Virus record (IMG/VR): IMGVR_UViG_3300034072_001386
Location: 1-45,323 of that record
DNA from: a virus
DNA: 45,323 nucleotides
Reading direction: 5' to 3' (one strand)
Position 1 is the stretch's first letter. Every line of letters starts with the position of its first letter. The notes beneath the pieces are model-generated. The model did no database searches and had not been told where the DNA came from. It was given only the letters and a program-made list of their open reading frames with translations. Shown one piece after another: positions 1 to 9,400 of this stretch. The position numbers were made by a program, and so were the translations under genes.

Positions 1-140
1 AAATCCATGGTTGGACGCTGCAACGGATTCTTGAGGTTGTGCCTATAGCTCGACCCCAAATAGCTCCCCGCTGGCGTGCTCAGCCAGTGGAGAACCATTT
101 GCTCTATGTCGGTCGGGGCAATGCTCAGGGCAGCAGTCAT
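1..140 (-). CDS. Baseplate/tail protein, 5' part only (runs off the window)
   Basis: Only the first 46 codons lie in the window. The protein starts MTAALSIAPTDIEQMVLHWL and continues with STPAGSYLGSSYRHNL, so it is cut by the window edge and not broken. The phrase 'VLHWLSTPAGSYLGSSY' resembles the start of gp25-like baseplate wedge proteins, where a helix is followed by a 'TP-G-S' turn; this is a weak, inferred match. It is the first gene after the tape-measure-like gene and has its own late-promoter-like element about 40 bases upstream (167-190), as expected for a new virion operon. No strong Shine-Dalgarno is visible before the ATG at 140. Confidence 0.6.
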   Translation of the reverse strand, partial: MTAALSIAPTDIEQMVLHWLSTPAGSYLGSSYRHNLKNPLQRPTMD

Positions 141-166
141 GCACAAATGCTACGACCCCAAAAAAG

Positions 167-190
167 CGAATTAACCGGGTTTTTCTGCGC
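167..190 (-). promoter_or_regulatory. Late-promoter-like element F
   Basis: On the minus strand the sequence reads GCGCAGAAAA, then ACCCGG, then TTAATT, 28 bases or so before the ATG at 140. It matches the pattern shared by elements A-E: a GCGCAGAAAAC block, a short GC-rich spacer and an A/T box in the -10 position. Here the spacer and A/T box also form a TTAACC-type operator, so a repressor at that site would cover the promoter. Confidence 0.6.
171..183. promoter_or_regulatory. Dispersed operator site 1 (A-tract variant)
   Basis: The sequence TTAACCGGGTTTT is one of 16 copies of the WWAACC-S-GGTTWW palindrome. It lies just after the stop of the gene ending at 191 and overlaps late-promoter element F. 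Confidence 0.7.
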
Positions 191-2779
191 TCACGCGGCA
201 CCGCCAATTCCACCCGTGGCCACATGCGCCAATCGGCGGTCTGACAAGTCCTGTCCTGGGTCAGCCATGGGCGCACTGGCCACTCCACGGCCAGCGCCAG
301 CCGTAGCAATGGCAGCAGGCACGGACGGCGCTGCAGCGACAGCGGTTGCCGTGGGGCTTGTGGCCACCTTTGCCGCAACCACAGGGGCGTGCGCGCTTAC
401 CGCGCCCGAAACAGCGGGCGCGGGCGATGCCTTCGCTGTCTGCATGGCACCGCCGCTGTAGTTGGCCACAGGGTCGGCGCTGTACTTGGCGAATAGCTCA
501 TTGCGGTGCGCAATGCCGTTTTGGCCACCGTTGACCACCTGCGTGGTGCCCTTCACATCCCCTGCGCGCGCCTTGACCCCTGCGCCGCTGTCTTTCCACC
601 ACTGCACCGAAGCCTTGGCCGCAATGGCAGGGTCTTGCAGCAAGTCGGGGTTGTTTTCCAGATCAAGGCCCAGCTTCTCTCCCAGCTTTTTGTAGTTGTC
701 GCGCCCGGTAATCTGAATGCTGCCCCGGCCTCGGTACTTGTAGCCATCGCCTGGGTCTTTGTTGCCCATGCGCCCGCCGTACATCAGCTCGGCCACGGCC
801 TCTGGCCCCTGCTTCATGGCGGCTTCAATCGCTGGCATCCCCTTTTTGGCGGCAGTCTTGCTCACGGCTGCAATGCGATCAGCACTGCGGTAGTTGAAGC
901 TCTCTTCACCAGCTCGGAACCCATTGGATTCGTGATCGACCTGCGCCATGAGCATGGCGCGCTCGTTTTTGTTGGTGATGCCCTGCGCGTCCATTTCTGC
1001 AACCAGTGCATTTTTACGGTCGCCCGACTTCCATTCGTTTTTCACTGCTGTGGCCACTGCTGTAACTCCTTTGCCGACTGTGGATTGTTGAATGGCTTTG
1101 CCGGTCGCTTGCACCGCGCCACTGGCCGCTTCGCCTGCGGTTTTGGCCGCGCCCTTGGCTACCGACCCTGCGGTTTGCACGGCACCTTTGGCCGCCTCGT
1201 ATGTCTTTTTGACCCCGGCCTTTATGTCTATGCCGGTCGCGCTGCGTATCGCCTCATTGGCGGTATTGGCCTTGTCTTTAAGGAACCCAACGGCTCCGTC
1301 TTTGACTTCTTTGAGGTAGCCGACTCCGACCTCCCAGCCAGCAGCAAGCGCACTCATGCCCTTGGAAAATCCCTCGCGCATAAAGTCCACGCCCGCCATG
1401 AACTTGCCGGGTAAATCCGCTTCGCGCAGGCTTGTGACCCAGCCGCCGACCGTTTCACCGATGACTTGACCCGCCTTGTCTCCGAAGAAGGCTCCAGCCG
1501 CGCCACCGACTACGCCACCGATGGCCATGCCGATTGGCCCACCCAGCGCGCCAATGGCCGCGCCCAGCTTGGCACCGGCAAACATGCCGCCCAAGGTGCC
1601 AGCCGTGCCGCCGACTGCACTCCCGGTCGCCTTGTCCTTTTCCTTGCGGGTCATGTCGCTGGTTTCGCTGGCCATCACAGCGCCAGCACCACCGAGCAAC
1701 GTCAACGCGGTGCCAAGCAGGGGCACCCTTTTGAGCGCCCCTTTAAAGTTGGCCATCTTTGACGGCTTGCCTTGAATGGCTGGCTTGCCCGGAGCACTGG
1801 CACCGCCGCCTGCGCCACCAGCAGCAAAACCACCACGTCCGGGGATGGTGCCGCCTACACCAGCCAAACCAGCAGCACCCAGCAACGACTTGGGCAAGAA
1901 ACGGCTAAACACAGCAATGAGCATGGCCTTGAGGCCAATCAGCAGCAGAGACACAAAGCCACTTCGCCCCTTGCCGTCGCCTGCGGGCTTTTCAATCAAA
2001 GCCGTGATGCCCTTCTGTGTCAGCTTTTGGTGCTTTGTGTCTTGATCGTCCTTGCCGCGCATGTGCTGCCAAAAGCGGCGATACCAGCGCTCTTGCTTTT
2101 TCTCTTTCGGGTCGCCTGCAATCAGCTCATAACCGCGAGCCATGGGGCGCGCGATTTCATTGACCGCCTTGATGGCGGGGTCTGCTTCTTCGGCATCCCC
2201 TGCAGACTTCACGGCCTGCATCAAGCGATCTATGGCACCGCTGGTGGCCGAATCACCATCAGGCGATGACCCACCCTCTCCATCGCCTGATGCATGCCCT
2301 GATCCGCCTTTTTTGACAAAACGCCCATTGGCCGCACGCTGATGCGACTCCATGGCCCGCGCCTTGCTGGAAGCCTTGACCACCGCATCCCCTACGGCCT
2401 TGGTAGCTTGGCTTACTGCTGCTGCCGATGCCGTCCCTGTGGAGCCGTTGACTGCAGGTGTTGCAGATGCTTGCCGCAATGGGGGCTCAGCCGCTTGCCT
2501 TGGTTTAGCTTGCTGGGATACCGCATCAATCAGCCCTTTGGCGATGGATGCGTCATTCGATGCCCGGTAGGCGGTAGCAGCTACGGCCGGCAGCGCCACA
2601 TCGTCATTGCGCGACTTTTGCGCCCTTGCTCTTGCTGCACCGCCTGCGCTTGATGCGCCAAGTAGCGCACGAATGGCCCGAATGTCCTGAGCCATCGCCT
2701 GCGTACTCTCCAGTAGCTGCTCAATCTGTACTGGATCACCAAGCAAGAACCCTTGTGCATCGTGCTTTAAAGCTGCCAT
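191..2779 (-). CDS. Tape-measure-like virion protein with C-terminal GH19 lysozyme domain
   Basis: This 862-residue protein probably spans the tail lumen or baseplate and opens peptidoglycan at infection. The first 220 residues are Ala/Ser-rich and low in complexity. Residues about 270-310 hold a hydrophobic stretch (FVSLLLIGLKAMLIAVF). Residues about 385-445 are a Gly/Ala zipper-like region, followed by helical repeats ('KGAAKTAGEAASGAV'). Residues about 595-780 are a GH19 chitinase-type lysozyme, with VDHESNGF (candidate catalytic Glu), GRMGNKDPGDG and YRGRGSIQITG. It follows the portal and a tube-like protein. At 862 residues it is short for a long P1-type tail, so it could instead be a baseplate or internal lysozyme. 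The ATG at 2779 lies 3 bases after the upstream stop. Confidence 0.8.
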   Translation of the reverse strand: MAALKHDAQGFLLGDPVQIEQLLESTQAMAQDIRAIRALLGASSAGGAARARAQKSRNDDVALPAVAATAYRASNDASIAKGLIDAVSQQAKPRQAAEPPLRQASATPAVNGSTGTASAAAVSQATKAVGDAVVKASSKARAMESHQRAANGRFVKKGGSGHASGDGEGGSSPDGDSATSGAIDRLMQAVKSAGDAEEADPAIKAVNEIARPMARGYELIAGDPKEKKQERWYRRFWQHMRGKDDQDTKHQKLTQKGITALIEKPAGDGKGRSGFVSLLLIGLKAMLIAVFSRFLPKSLLGAAGLAGVGGTIPGRGGFAAGGAGGGASAPGKPAIQGKPSKMANFKGALKRVPLLGTALTLLGGAGAVMASETSDMTRKEKDKATGSAVGGTAGTLGGMFAGAKLGAAIGALGGPIGMAIGGVVGGAAGAFFGDKAGQVIGETVGGWVTSLREADLPGKFMAGVDFMREGFSKGMSALAAGWEVGVGYLKEVKDGAVGFLKDKANTANEAIRSATGIDIKAGVKKTYEAAKGAVQTAGSVAKGAAKTAGEAASGAVQATGKAIQQSTVGKGVTAVATAVKNEWKSGDRKNALVAEMDAQGITNKNERAMLMAQVDHESNGFRAGEESFNYRSADRIAAVSKTAAKKGMPAIEAAMKQGPEAVAELMYGGRMGNKDPGDGYKYRGRGSIQITGRDNYKKLGEKLGLDLENNPDLLQDPAIAAKASVQWWKDSGAGVKARAGDVKGTTQVVNGGQNGIAHRNELFAKYSADPVANYSGGAMQTAKASPAPAVSGAVSAHAPVVAAKVATSPTATAVAAAPSVPAAIATAGAGRGVASAPMADPGQDLSDRRLAHVATGGIGGAA

Positions 2780-2782
2780 GGG

Positions 2783-3691
2783 TTACACCTTCATAAACGT
2801 ATCGAGCTGGCTAAAAGTCATTTGCAACTCTTGCAACCCATCCTCCCGGCGTGATTGCTCAGTGGAGAGGGTTTGGACGCGAAACAGGCCTTCGTCGGCG
2901 TAGGCGTCTGAATGGCCTCCTCCGCCCTCGATCACCCCATGCAACACCTTGATCTTGAGGGCGTAGTCCGCTGGAACCCCCACCGTGCCATCGCGTGCCA
3001 CCGCCCGCGCGTGGTGCCGCGCCCAAAACTTTTTGAGGCTACCGCTTTGATCGTCAAACGTGGTGAACCGCATCTCCACGGCCTCTTGACCTGTCACCGT
3101 ATCAACCAGCGCCCCTCCCACCCGCTTTTTGTCGCCCGTGATGTTGAAAGCGTCATAGCTCACATCCACCGCAAAAAGGTTGAATGCGCTGGAAAAATCC
3201 CCCTCGGACAGCGAGCTGACTTCGAGCAAAAAGAAGTTCTTGTGAACGTGCTTACCTAAGACAACTTTCTCGACAAGCTGCTTGGCATTGCTAAGGGAGC
3301 CGCCGCCAAGCAATGGGCTTTTACGACCCATGATGGCCTGCTGCGCTGCACTGCCTGAGAGCGTATTTAGAAGGCCGTCGAAAAAACCACCCTCCAAGGC
3401 CGCCATGCCTGCATCGTCCCAATTGCCGCTCATGGCATGGCCCAGCACTTGGGAGCCTGCATTGATCTTGGAGCGCAAAGAGTCAGGCACGTACTTGTTG
3501 GCCAAGCTGGCCGCTGCACTGCCTACAACATTGCTTGCAGCACCCACCACCGCAGTGGCTACCTTCCCCCCACCAAAAGCGGCAATCGCTGAGTTGGCAA
3601 CGCTGCCCAGTCCCGCCTTAAATCCGCTCTGTATCGTGCTGGCCAACCCCTTGCTGGCCATCGAATCGGCTACGTTGTTGTAGAGGCTCAA
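2783..3691 (-). CDS. Tail tube/baseplate junction protein (tentative)
   Basis: This 302-residue protein has a Gly/Ala/Ser-rich N-terminal half (about 1-130) and a beta-rich C-terminal half, 'FAVDVSYDAFNITGDKKRVGG' in character. The C-terminal part looks like a tube-fold domain, as in baseplate-tube junction proteins of the gp48/gp54 type in T4-like phages; that is inference from style and position. Its ATG at 3691 overlaps the portal stop by 4 bases (ATGA), so it is translationally coupled. It is followed by the tape-measure-like gene, the usual place for a tail-core component. Confidence 0.45.
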   Translation of the reverse strand: MSLYNNVADSMASKGLASTIQSGFKAGLGSVANSAIAAFGGGKVATAVVGAASNVVGSAAASLANKYVPDSLRSKINAGSQVLGHAMSGNWDDAGMAALEGGFFDGLLNTLSGSAAQQAIMGRKSPLLGGGSLSNAKQLVEKVVLGKHVHKNFFLLEVSSLSEGDFSSAFNLFAVDVSYDAFNITGDKKRVGGALVDTVTGQEAVEMRFTTFDDQSGSLKKFWARHHARAVARDGTVGVPADYALKIKVLHGVIEGGGGHSDAYADEGLFRVQTLSTEQSRREDGLQELQMTFSQLDTFMKV

Positions 3692-5238
3692 AATCCGCCC
3701 CCTTCCCCGCCGCCCATTTCGCTGGGGCGCTTGGTTTCCATGAGCTGCGCGTAGAGCTTGGCCTGATCCGCGTCCAGTCGCATGGTCTTGGCGAAATACT
3801 CTTCGGCAATCTCTTTGCTGCAGCCGATGTTTTTGAGCATGTCGATGGCCTGCGCCAGCATCATCCCGGCATTCATCGCATCGGTGCGCGTGCGCTGCGC
3901 CTCGGCCTCTAGGGCGCTGATAGAGCCATAGAAGTTGACCACGTAGGGGCGGTCTTTTTCCTCAAAAATGAACCCGTACTTGCTGTACGTGTGAACGTCG
4001 ATAACGTGGTTAAAAAACCCGGTTAAGGCCACACGCAACCAGCGCGCGCGCTCGGCCACTTGCGCACTGGTGCGAAAGAAACCACCCTCACCCAAGCCGC
4101 CGGACATTTGATCGGCAAAGCCAATCATGGACAGGTCAACCCCAATCGCACCCGCCAGCAAGCGCGCGTGTAGCATGGCGTCTTCGATGCTCAGGGGCTG
4201 TACGCGGCTATTGCCAGCACCCCCGAAGCTAATGAGCTGCTTTTCGTTGAAGACCGGCAAAAAGTGCTTGATCTTCTCCAGCACCGGCATGCCTTCCTTG
4301 ACTGCCTTTAAGGCCCGGTCGCGCGACTGTGTAAACAGTTTGGTGACGGATTCCATAAACCGCCGCTGCTGATCCAGCGTCATGCCCGCCAGATTCACGC
4401 CAATGGTTTCCTCGGACATGGAATCAGTCAGCCGGTGCCCCACTAGACCCGCCAGCGTGGCGCTCAGATCATCAAACGGCTTTTCTGCAGCGTGCAGGAG
4501 CGATCCACCCACCAGCGATGGCAGCAGCGGCAGTTTGGTTATGTCGTCTTCGGTGACGTTGACGCGCAGCGCCTTCTCAATCACGCTGGGCTGCGGAATG
4601 AACTGCGTGCGCGCCATCTTCAAGCGCGCAAGCTGAAAGGCACTCAGGCGCTCCCAGTTCTTTGGCCCCGTGAACACCGAGTAGCCCACCGTGCGCCCCG
4701 CCTGCTCATACGGCTGCACCATGGGAGGCAACCAGTTTTCATCCATGTGCAAGCCGACCACGCCCTTGTTTCGGTTCGTGTACACACGCGCATAGGCATC
4801 GCCCGCCCAGCTCCCCACATAGGCGATAGGCGTCACCACCTCGTTAAAAAACCCGGTTAATTGACCGTCCAGCTCCGCAACGATGTTCTCAAGCGCCTTG
4901 TTGCCTTTGATGTTGCTTTTTGGCTCGATGAAAACGATCTGCCCGCTTGTCTCATGACCCCCAGTAGCTGCCGTGACCAGCAGCCCTAAGCTGGTCGAGC
5001 AAATGGGGTCGGACTCCATACGCCCCAGCTTCATGTAGGTGACGCTGCGCTCGCGGATTTGACGACCGCTCGCGCTGAGCATGGTCGCAACAGAAGTACC
5101 CGACAACCCATACGCAATGTCTTGGGTCTGCGAGATTTCTTTTAGGAGACTGTTTGAGGGGGCTGCAGTGCCTTTTTTCCTGAATCGCTGGAACCAAGAT
5201 TCGGACTGCTTCCCCTCTGTAACTACGATATTGGGCAT
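3688..5238 (-). CDS. Portal protein (P1 Prt-like)
   Basis: A 516-residue protein with portal character: an N-terminal region with many helices, a central 'MSEETIGVNLAGMTLDQQRRF' type segment, and a long helical region with 'GVDLSMIGFADQMSGGLGEGG'. It would form the dodecameric ring at the capsid vertex and pass DNA. The length fits P1-type portals (about 500 residues). It begins an operon of its own behind late-promoter element A and leads to the tube and tape-measure-like genes. Two dispersed operator sites lie inside it, each coding LTGFFN. The C-terminus is Gly-rich (GGGEGGGF). No strong Shine-Dalgarno is seen before the ATG at 5238. Confidence 0.75.
   Translation of the reverse strand: MPNIVVTEGKQSESWFQRFRKKGTAAPSNSLLKEISQTQDIAYGLSGTSVATMLSASGRQIRERSVTYMKLGRMESDPICSTSLGLLVTAATGGHETSGQIVFIEPKSNIKGNKALENIVAELDGQLTGFFNEVVTPIAYVGSWAGDAYARVYTNRNKGVVGLHMDENWLPPMVQPYEQAGRTVGYSVFTGPKNWERLSAFQLARLKMARTQFIPQPSVIEKALRVNVTEDDITKLPLLPSLVGGSLLHAAEKPFDDLSATLAGLVGHRLTDSMSEETIGVNLAGMTLDQQRRFMESVTKLFTQSRDRALKAVKEGMPVLEKIKHFLPVFNEKQLISFGGAGNSRVQPLSIEDAMLHARLLAGAIGVDLSMIGFADQMSGGLGEGGFFRTSAQVAERARWLRVALTGFFNHVIDVHTYSKYGFIFEEKDRPYVVNFYGSISALEAEAQRTRTDAMNAGMMLAQAIDMLKNIGCSKEIAEEYFAKTMRLDADQAKLYAQLMETKRPSEMGGGEGGGF
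4014..4026. promoter_or_regulatory. Dispersed operator site 2 (A-tract variant, inside portal gene)
   Basis: The plus strand reads AAAACCCGGTTAA within a longer GTTAAAAAACCCGGTTAA shared exactly with site 3. In the portal it encodes LTGFF. Confidence 0.65.
4848..4860. promoter_or_regulatory. Dispersed operator site 3 (A-tract variant, inside portal gene)
   Basis: The 18-base sequence containing this site is identical to that at site 2, about 834 bases away. It also encodes LTGFF followed by N and, two residues on, V. Confidence 0.65.
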
Positions 5239-5265
5239 GCCCCAATGGTGGAGCGCTGCCTCGGT

Positions 5266-5291
5266 GAAAAATTGCCCGTTTTCTGCGCGTT
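5266..5291 (-). promoter_or_regulatory. Late-promoter-like element A (portal operon)
   Basis: The minus strand reads AACGCGCAGAAAAC, GGGC, AATTTTT. It is 39 bases upstream of the portal ATG. If the A/T box is a -10, transcription would begin near 5260 with a leader of about 22 bases. It overlaps the last two bases of the TrfB-like gene. Confidence 0.65.
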
Positions 5292-5517
5292 ACGCGCTGG
5301 GGATTTGCACCCCATGCAGCACTTGGGCGCGCTGCAAAGCGATACGGGCGCTATCGAGCACCGTTTTGATGTGACCGACTTGGATCAATGTCGCAGCCGC
5401 CGCAACCTCCAGCGGCTGGCCATCCACCAGCACCATGCGCAAGGCTTTGGAGCTGGCGCTTTTGCCACGCAAGCGCAGCAGGCCCGCCAAAGCCTCGAAC
5501 TCAGGGTCGGTCATCAT
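5290..5517 (-). CDS. TrfB/KorA-like DNA-binding regulator
   Basis: The 75-residue protein carries the pattern of the TrfB/KorA helix-turn-helix: 'FEALAGLLRLRGKSASSKALR', 'VLVDGQPLEVAAAATLI' and a recognition-helix segment near 'VGHIKTVLDSARIALQRA'. KorA of IncP plasmids represses several plasmid operons through a 12-base palindrome, and is itself autoregulated. This gene overlaps the upstream HTH gene by 4 bases (ATGA), so the two are a coupled regulatory pair placed between the DarB and portal operons. The intergenic region before the pair holds a perfect 12-base palindrome (5908-5919), a natural candidate operator. It could also be one of the regulators that reads the scattered TTAACC sites. 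The family call is from sequence pattern only. Confidence 0.65.
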   Translation of the reverse strand: MMTDPEFEALAGLLRLRGKSASSKALRMVLVDGQPLEVAAAATLIQVGHIKTVLDSARIALQRAQVLHGVQIPSA

Positions 5518-5810
5518 GCGCGTCCCTTTCTTTTCTCGCGGGGCTGCGGCGGTGGCAGGGCGCGGTCAAGCCCTGCCTCTATGGCCATTGCAGCAAGAGA
5601 CACGGCGCGAGGCAGCGGCGAGTCGCTGCCGGTAGCCCTGCTTTTTCCAGTCAGGTACGCAGCGTATGTACTTCGGTCAACGCCAAGCTTTAGGGCTGCA
5701 TCGCTGTAGCTTAAGCCCATGCGCTGCTGCCAGTCTTTCAGCTCTTCGTTATTCCGAACAGGAATGACTACCAGCATCGCTGGCGCAAAATTAGAATTTT
5801 GATCTTGCAC
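5514..5810 (-). CDS. XRE-type helix-turn-helix transcriptional regulator
   Basis: A 98-residue protein from a GTG start. It has one HTH: 'ELKDWQQRMGLSYSDAALKLG', 'VDRSTYAAYLTGKSRATG', the XRE/Cro arrangement with a recognition helix around VDRSTYAAYL. The C-terminal part (LPRAVSLAAMAIEAGL) is likely a dimer or tail helix. I chose GTG at 5810 because TAGGG sits 5 bases before it; an upstream ATG at 5834 and a downstream ATG at 5775 lack a Shine-Dalgarno. A perfect inverted repeat (5786-5801) falls inside the first codons of this reading, which leaves the ATG at 5775 possible if that repeat is an operator. It is coupled to the TrfB/KorA-like gene. Confidence 0.65.
   Translation of the reverse strand: MQDQNSNFAPAMLVVIPVRNNEELKDWQQRMGLSYSDAALKLGVDRSTYAAYLTGKSRATGSDSPLPRAVSLAAMAIEAGLDRALPPPQPREKRKGRA
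5786..5801. promoter_or_regulatory. Inverted repeat, possible operator
   Basis: CAAAATT-AG-AATTTTG is a perfect repeat with 7-base arms and a 2-base centre. It lies at the start of the XRE-type regulator gene, where autoregulation would be expected. Confidence 0.4.
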
Positions 5811-5876
5811 TTTTGCCCTACCAATGGCGCGCATGTGCGCCGAAAGATATATGGAAGGAGCCGTAAGGCTGTTTTT

Positions 5877-5904
5877 AGAGAGGGTGCATTATGCGACTCT
5901 CTCT
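5877..5904. promoter_or_regulatory. AGAGAG/CTCTCT inverted repeat
   Basis: Arms AGAGAG (5877-5882) and CTCTCT (5897-5902) flank a 14-base centre in the leader of the two-regulator operon. It may be an operator or a leader hairpin. There is no T-run typical of a terminator. Confidence 0.3.
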
Positions 5905-5907
5905 GGT

Positions 5908-5919
5908 ACTAAATTTAGT
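5908..5919. promoter_or_regulatory. Perfect 12-base palindrome, candidate KorA-type operator
   Basis: ACTAAATTTAGT is perfectly symmetric and lies in the promoter region of the regulator pair. KorA of RK2 binds a 12-base palindrome (GTTTAGCTAAAC), so the size and position fit autoregulation by the TrfB-like product. The exact promoter boxes here are not clear. Confidence 0.45.
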
Positions 5920-5970
5920 TGTTATTGCGTATGTAGTACATCGCAAACCATGCATAAAACGACTATTTGC

Positions 5971-6390
5971 TCAATTAAAAACCATTCGTCCTTCCATGTC
6001 TGCATCAAATAGGACATACCAATCAGGGTCATTGGCCACCAGCACGAACTGGTTGCCCCCTACCATCTGCGTGGCAAGCTGCTGGCTGCGAAATTCGTCC
6101 GCCGCGATGACCGTGCTCAGGTCATCGACTCCACGGTATTCATTGGCCACCAAAGGGTCAGACTGCTCTCCCGCCTGGTAGCCGTTTTTGCGCATCGCCT
6201 CTTTGAGCGCCCACCAGTACGGCCCATAGTCCACATAGCGATGCGGTGCCTTGGCCAAGCGCTGCGCCACCACGCTAAGGCCGAAGCCCAGCAGGTCACT
6301 CAGCCCCTTGTTCGCCTTGAGGCCTGCTTTGCGCTCCTGCACCACTTGCGCGATGTATTCAGGGGAAAACTTATATTCAGTAAAAAGCAT
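5971..6390 (-). CDS. Small protein coupled to DarB-like gene (unrecognised)
   Basis: A 139-residue soluble protein without signal or membrane segment. The N-terminus (EYKFSPEYIAQVVQERKAGL) is helical, a 'YVDYGPYWWALKEAMRKNGY' segment follows, and the C-terminal half is mixed alpha/beta ending DPDWYVLFDADMEGRMVFN. I do not recognise the family. It starts 19 bases after the DarB-like stop with AGG 7 bases before the ATG, so it is probably co-transcribed with it. It may be a partner or a co-packaged protein of the anti-restriction set. Confidence 0.6.
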   Translation of the reverse strand: MLFTEYKFSPEYIAQVVQERKAGLKANKGLSDLLGFGLSVVAQRLAKAPHRYVDYGPYWWALKEAMRKNGYQAGEQSDPLVANEYRGVDDLSTVIAADEFRSQQLATQMVGGNQFVLVANDPDWYVLFDADMEGRMVFN

Positions 6391-6408
6391 GTTTTGGCCT
6401 AATTTTGG

Positions 6409-9400
6409 TTATCGCGGCAGTTTTTTGGACGCTTCGCTGGCCTGTAGGTCAGGCTTGCACGCAGGATAAAGCTCAAGCAGTTTTTCCCATGCCGAAATAC
6501 GAATATTCCACACCTCGGCATCACCATCCCAGCGGAACCCTCCCTTACCGGCGACTTCCTTGATCTGCTCTTTCCACAGCTTTGTATTGCCCTTGATGCC
6601 GACAAATTCAGCCCCTGAAATGGCGGGCTGCAGTGGCTCTTTGGCGGCCTTTTGAGCCTCCAAAGCGGCGCGCTCTTGCTCGGCCTTGATCGCGCTGAGC
6701 TTTGACATGAATTGACTCTTGAGTGCCATCCCGGAAACGACATATCCAAGCACCACGGACAACCACTCTGCAGAGTCATCGAAAACATCAGCATCAGCCC
6801 ATGGCGCAAGACGCGCAAGGCTTTGCTGCACCGATGCAACAAGACCACCCACCGTGTCCTGCCCATCAATGGCCTGAGACAGCATCTGCTTGGCCCCTGC
6901 ATCCGATACCGGCATGTTGGCCTGAATCGCCTGGCCAAACACATAAGAAGTAACGCGCTGAGCATCCTTTTCGCGCACTTTCAAGCCATGCGAAGCGGCG
7001 AAGCCTACCAACGCACTAAAAAGGTTATTTTCGGAACGGTTAATGACTTCCGTGGTGGCGCTCACTACGAAATCTGACTCCGAATTGGCGAAGCCCAGCA
7101 CCACGCTTTTTTGCGCCTCAAAAATTCGGGCAGCAATCGTGCCCGGCCGGGCTTGGCTGGGCTGGATCACATAAGGGAAGTGCGGTGCCGCCAAGCCCAT
7201 TCGATGCACGGGATAGGACTTATTGAGCGCAGTAGTGCGGTAGTCCGTCACCTTGGGGACGCGATCAGAAAACACCGTAGTCGGCCGGCCGCTTGCTGCC
7301 CACTGGTCTTCAATGGCTGCGGCGCGCTGCAGCAGCGCCACATAGCCCGCATCGCCCTCATGCACCACCCCGGCAATGGCGCGCGCCCAGCGGGTCATCT
7401 GGTCGTAGTCGTCCGCTCCGCGCTCGTCGGGGCGGTACACATACGGCTCACCGTTTTCCAGCACCTGCACCACGCCGAACAATGCTCCGTCTGCGCCGAC
7501 GGCGAAGTCTCCCGTCATCACGGGCGTGGTGCCAAAGTAGCCACCCTTGCCTTCCGCAAAGGCCTTGGCCAGCGCCACACGCATAGCCCCGGACTGCTGT
7601 GCTTGGCCTTCATAGGCGCGCACGGCCTCTTGGATCATGGACTTGGCCATGCCGATTTCCGCCTCCCACTCGGCGTGCAGCGGCGAGCCTTCTGTGATGG
7701 TGATGCTGTAGCCACCATAGCCGTACTGCAGCTTTTTTCTCAGCTCTTCGTCCTTGATGGGCGCGCCCATATACGAGGTCGCCTCTTTTTTTAGGTAAGC
7801 ATCCACATCCATCACATTGCCGCCGCGCTGCTCTGCAAAAACTACGCTTTGGTCAATCACCCGGCGCGCGGTCGCAATGCGCGCCTGTATGTCGGCCAGC
7901 AGGTCGCGCACGCGCTGCTGCGCTGGGCTGGCTTCGCCTTGCGTGACACGGCCCTGCAGGCGCTTTTCCTCCAGCAACAGGCTGCGCAGGCCCATCACCT
8001 GCTTGACCATCATGGGCCGCGCTGTGTCGTTGTCTTTGATGAATTGGCGCTGCTTGGTGATGGCGTCCAGATTGATGTTTTGGCGCTCACGATTGAGCTT
8101 GGAGCGCTGCGCGGTTTCCTTGGCGTCAGCTTCCTCTTGCGCGCGGCGCACGCCATCAGGATCACCCACCGCGTCAATTAGGGCCGTCATTTGCTCGGCA
8201 GACATACCGCCGCCCACGCTCACGCGGTTATCGCCCTCGCTGTCCATGACCTTGCCGATCCAGTCGGCCTTGCGGCTGACCATGGCGCGCTTGGCCATGT
8301 CATAGGTGCCGTCTGCATCGTAGAAATAGACGTTCACCAGCGATGTGAAATTGCCTTGGCGCACGCTGCGCCCGTTGCGCTGCTGCAGGCTGTCAGGCGT
8401 CCAGCCCGTGGTTAGGTGATGGTTGGCCTGCGTGCCGATTTGCAGGTTGATACCCACCTCGGCCTTTTCGTTGGCCAGCACGGTCTGGTACTTGTTGTCG
8501 GCCCCATGGGCGTTAAAGCCGTCCTGCACGCCTAAGATTTCCTCGGGCGTGTTGTTGGTCTTGCCGGTGATGATGGCGATGGCGCTGGCTGGCGTGCCTG
8601 CGCGCTTGGCCAAGATGCGCTTGATCTTGTTGTGCATGGGTAGCACATCGCAAAACACGATCTGCTTGACGATCTTGGACTTGTTGCCCTGCGCATCCAT
8701 GCCGCGCGGATTGGCGCGCTCTTTCTTGTAGTTGTCCAGCAAAGCGGCGATCTTGGGCGGAATGGTCACATCCAAGTCCAGCCCCATTTTCTCGGCCATG
8801 GCCTCAAATTCAGACTGTGATTTGGGGTCGATGGTGTCCAACTTAACCCGGTTTTTTTGCACCAATGCCGCGCGCACATGCACCGTCAGCTCTTCGGTTT
8901 TATCGCCGTTTTCGCCCTTGACGGTCTTGCGCGAAATCACCGCGTCCTCGGGCGTGCTGGGGGCCAGCCGATGGCGCTTTTCGCTCAGTTTCTTGGTGTT
9001 GAACTTGTCCACCAGTGCCTGTAGCTGCTCGGCCTTGTTCGCTGGCACAGAGTAGAAGGTCGCACGCTGATCCAGCTCGGGATCGAGCACCAGCATGTTC
9101 ATTTTGTTGATGAGGTTGAAGGGGTGGCCGATCAACTCCATGGGTTCGCCAAAGTGCGCAGCCACCTCTTTGTAAGCCTCTTCACTGCCGCGCGGGTTGT
9201 CTTTCTCGCTCAGGGTATCAATGGCCCAGCGGAAAGCCTGCTTGTACAGGTTCAGGCGCTCGTTGACTTCCTCTGGCAGTTTCAGGGGCTGGGCATGCTC
9301 GGCCTTCTCGGGCACCACAATGACCTTGCCCACCTGCGCTGCGGTCTTGATCGAAAACACCGAATTGACCACCTTGCGAAGCAGCGCCGCATTGTTCAGT

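Noticed and set aside
5331-5360. LDSA in the TrfB-like regulator
   Set aside because: It lies in the putative recognition region of a regulator that has no reason to be in the head, so it is more likely coincidence than a protease site.
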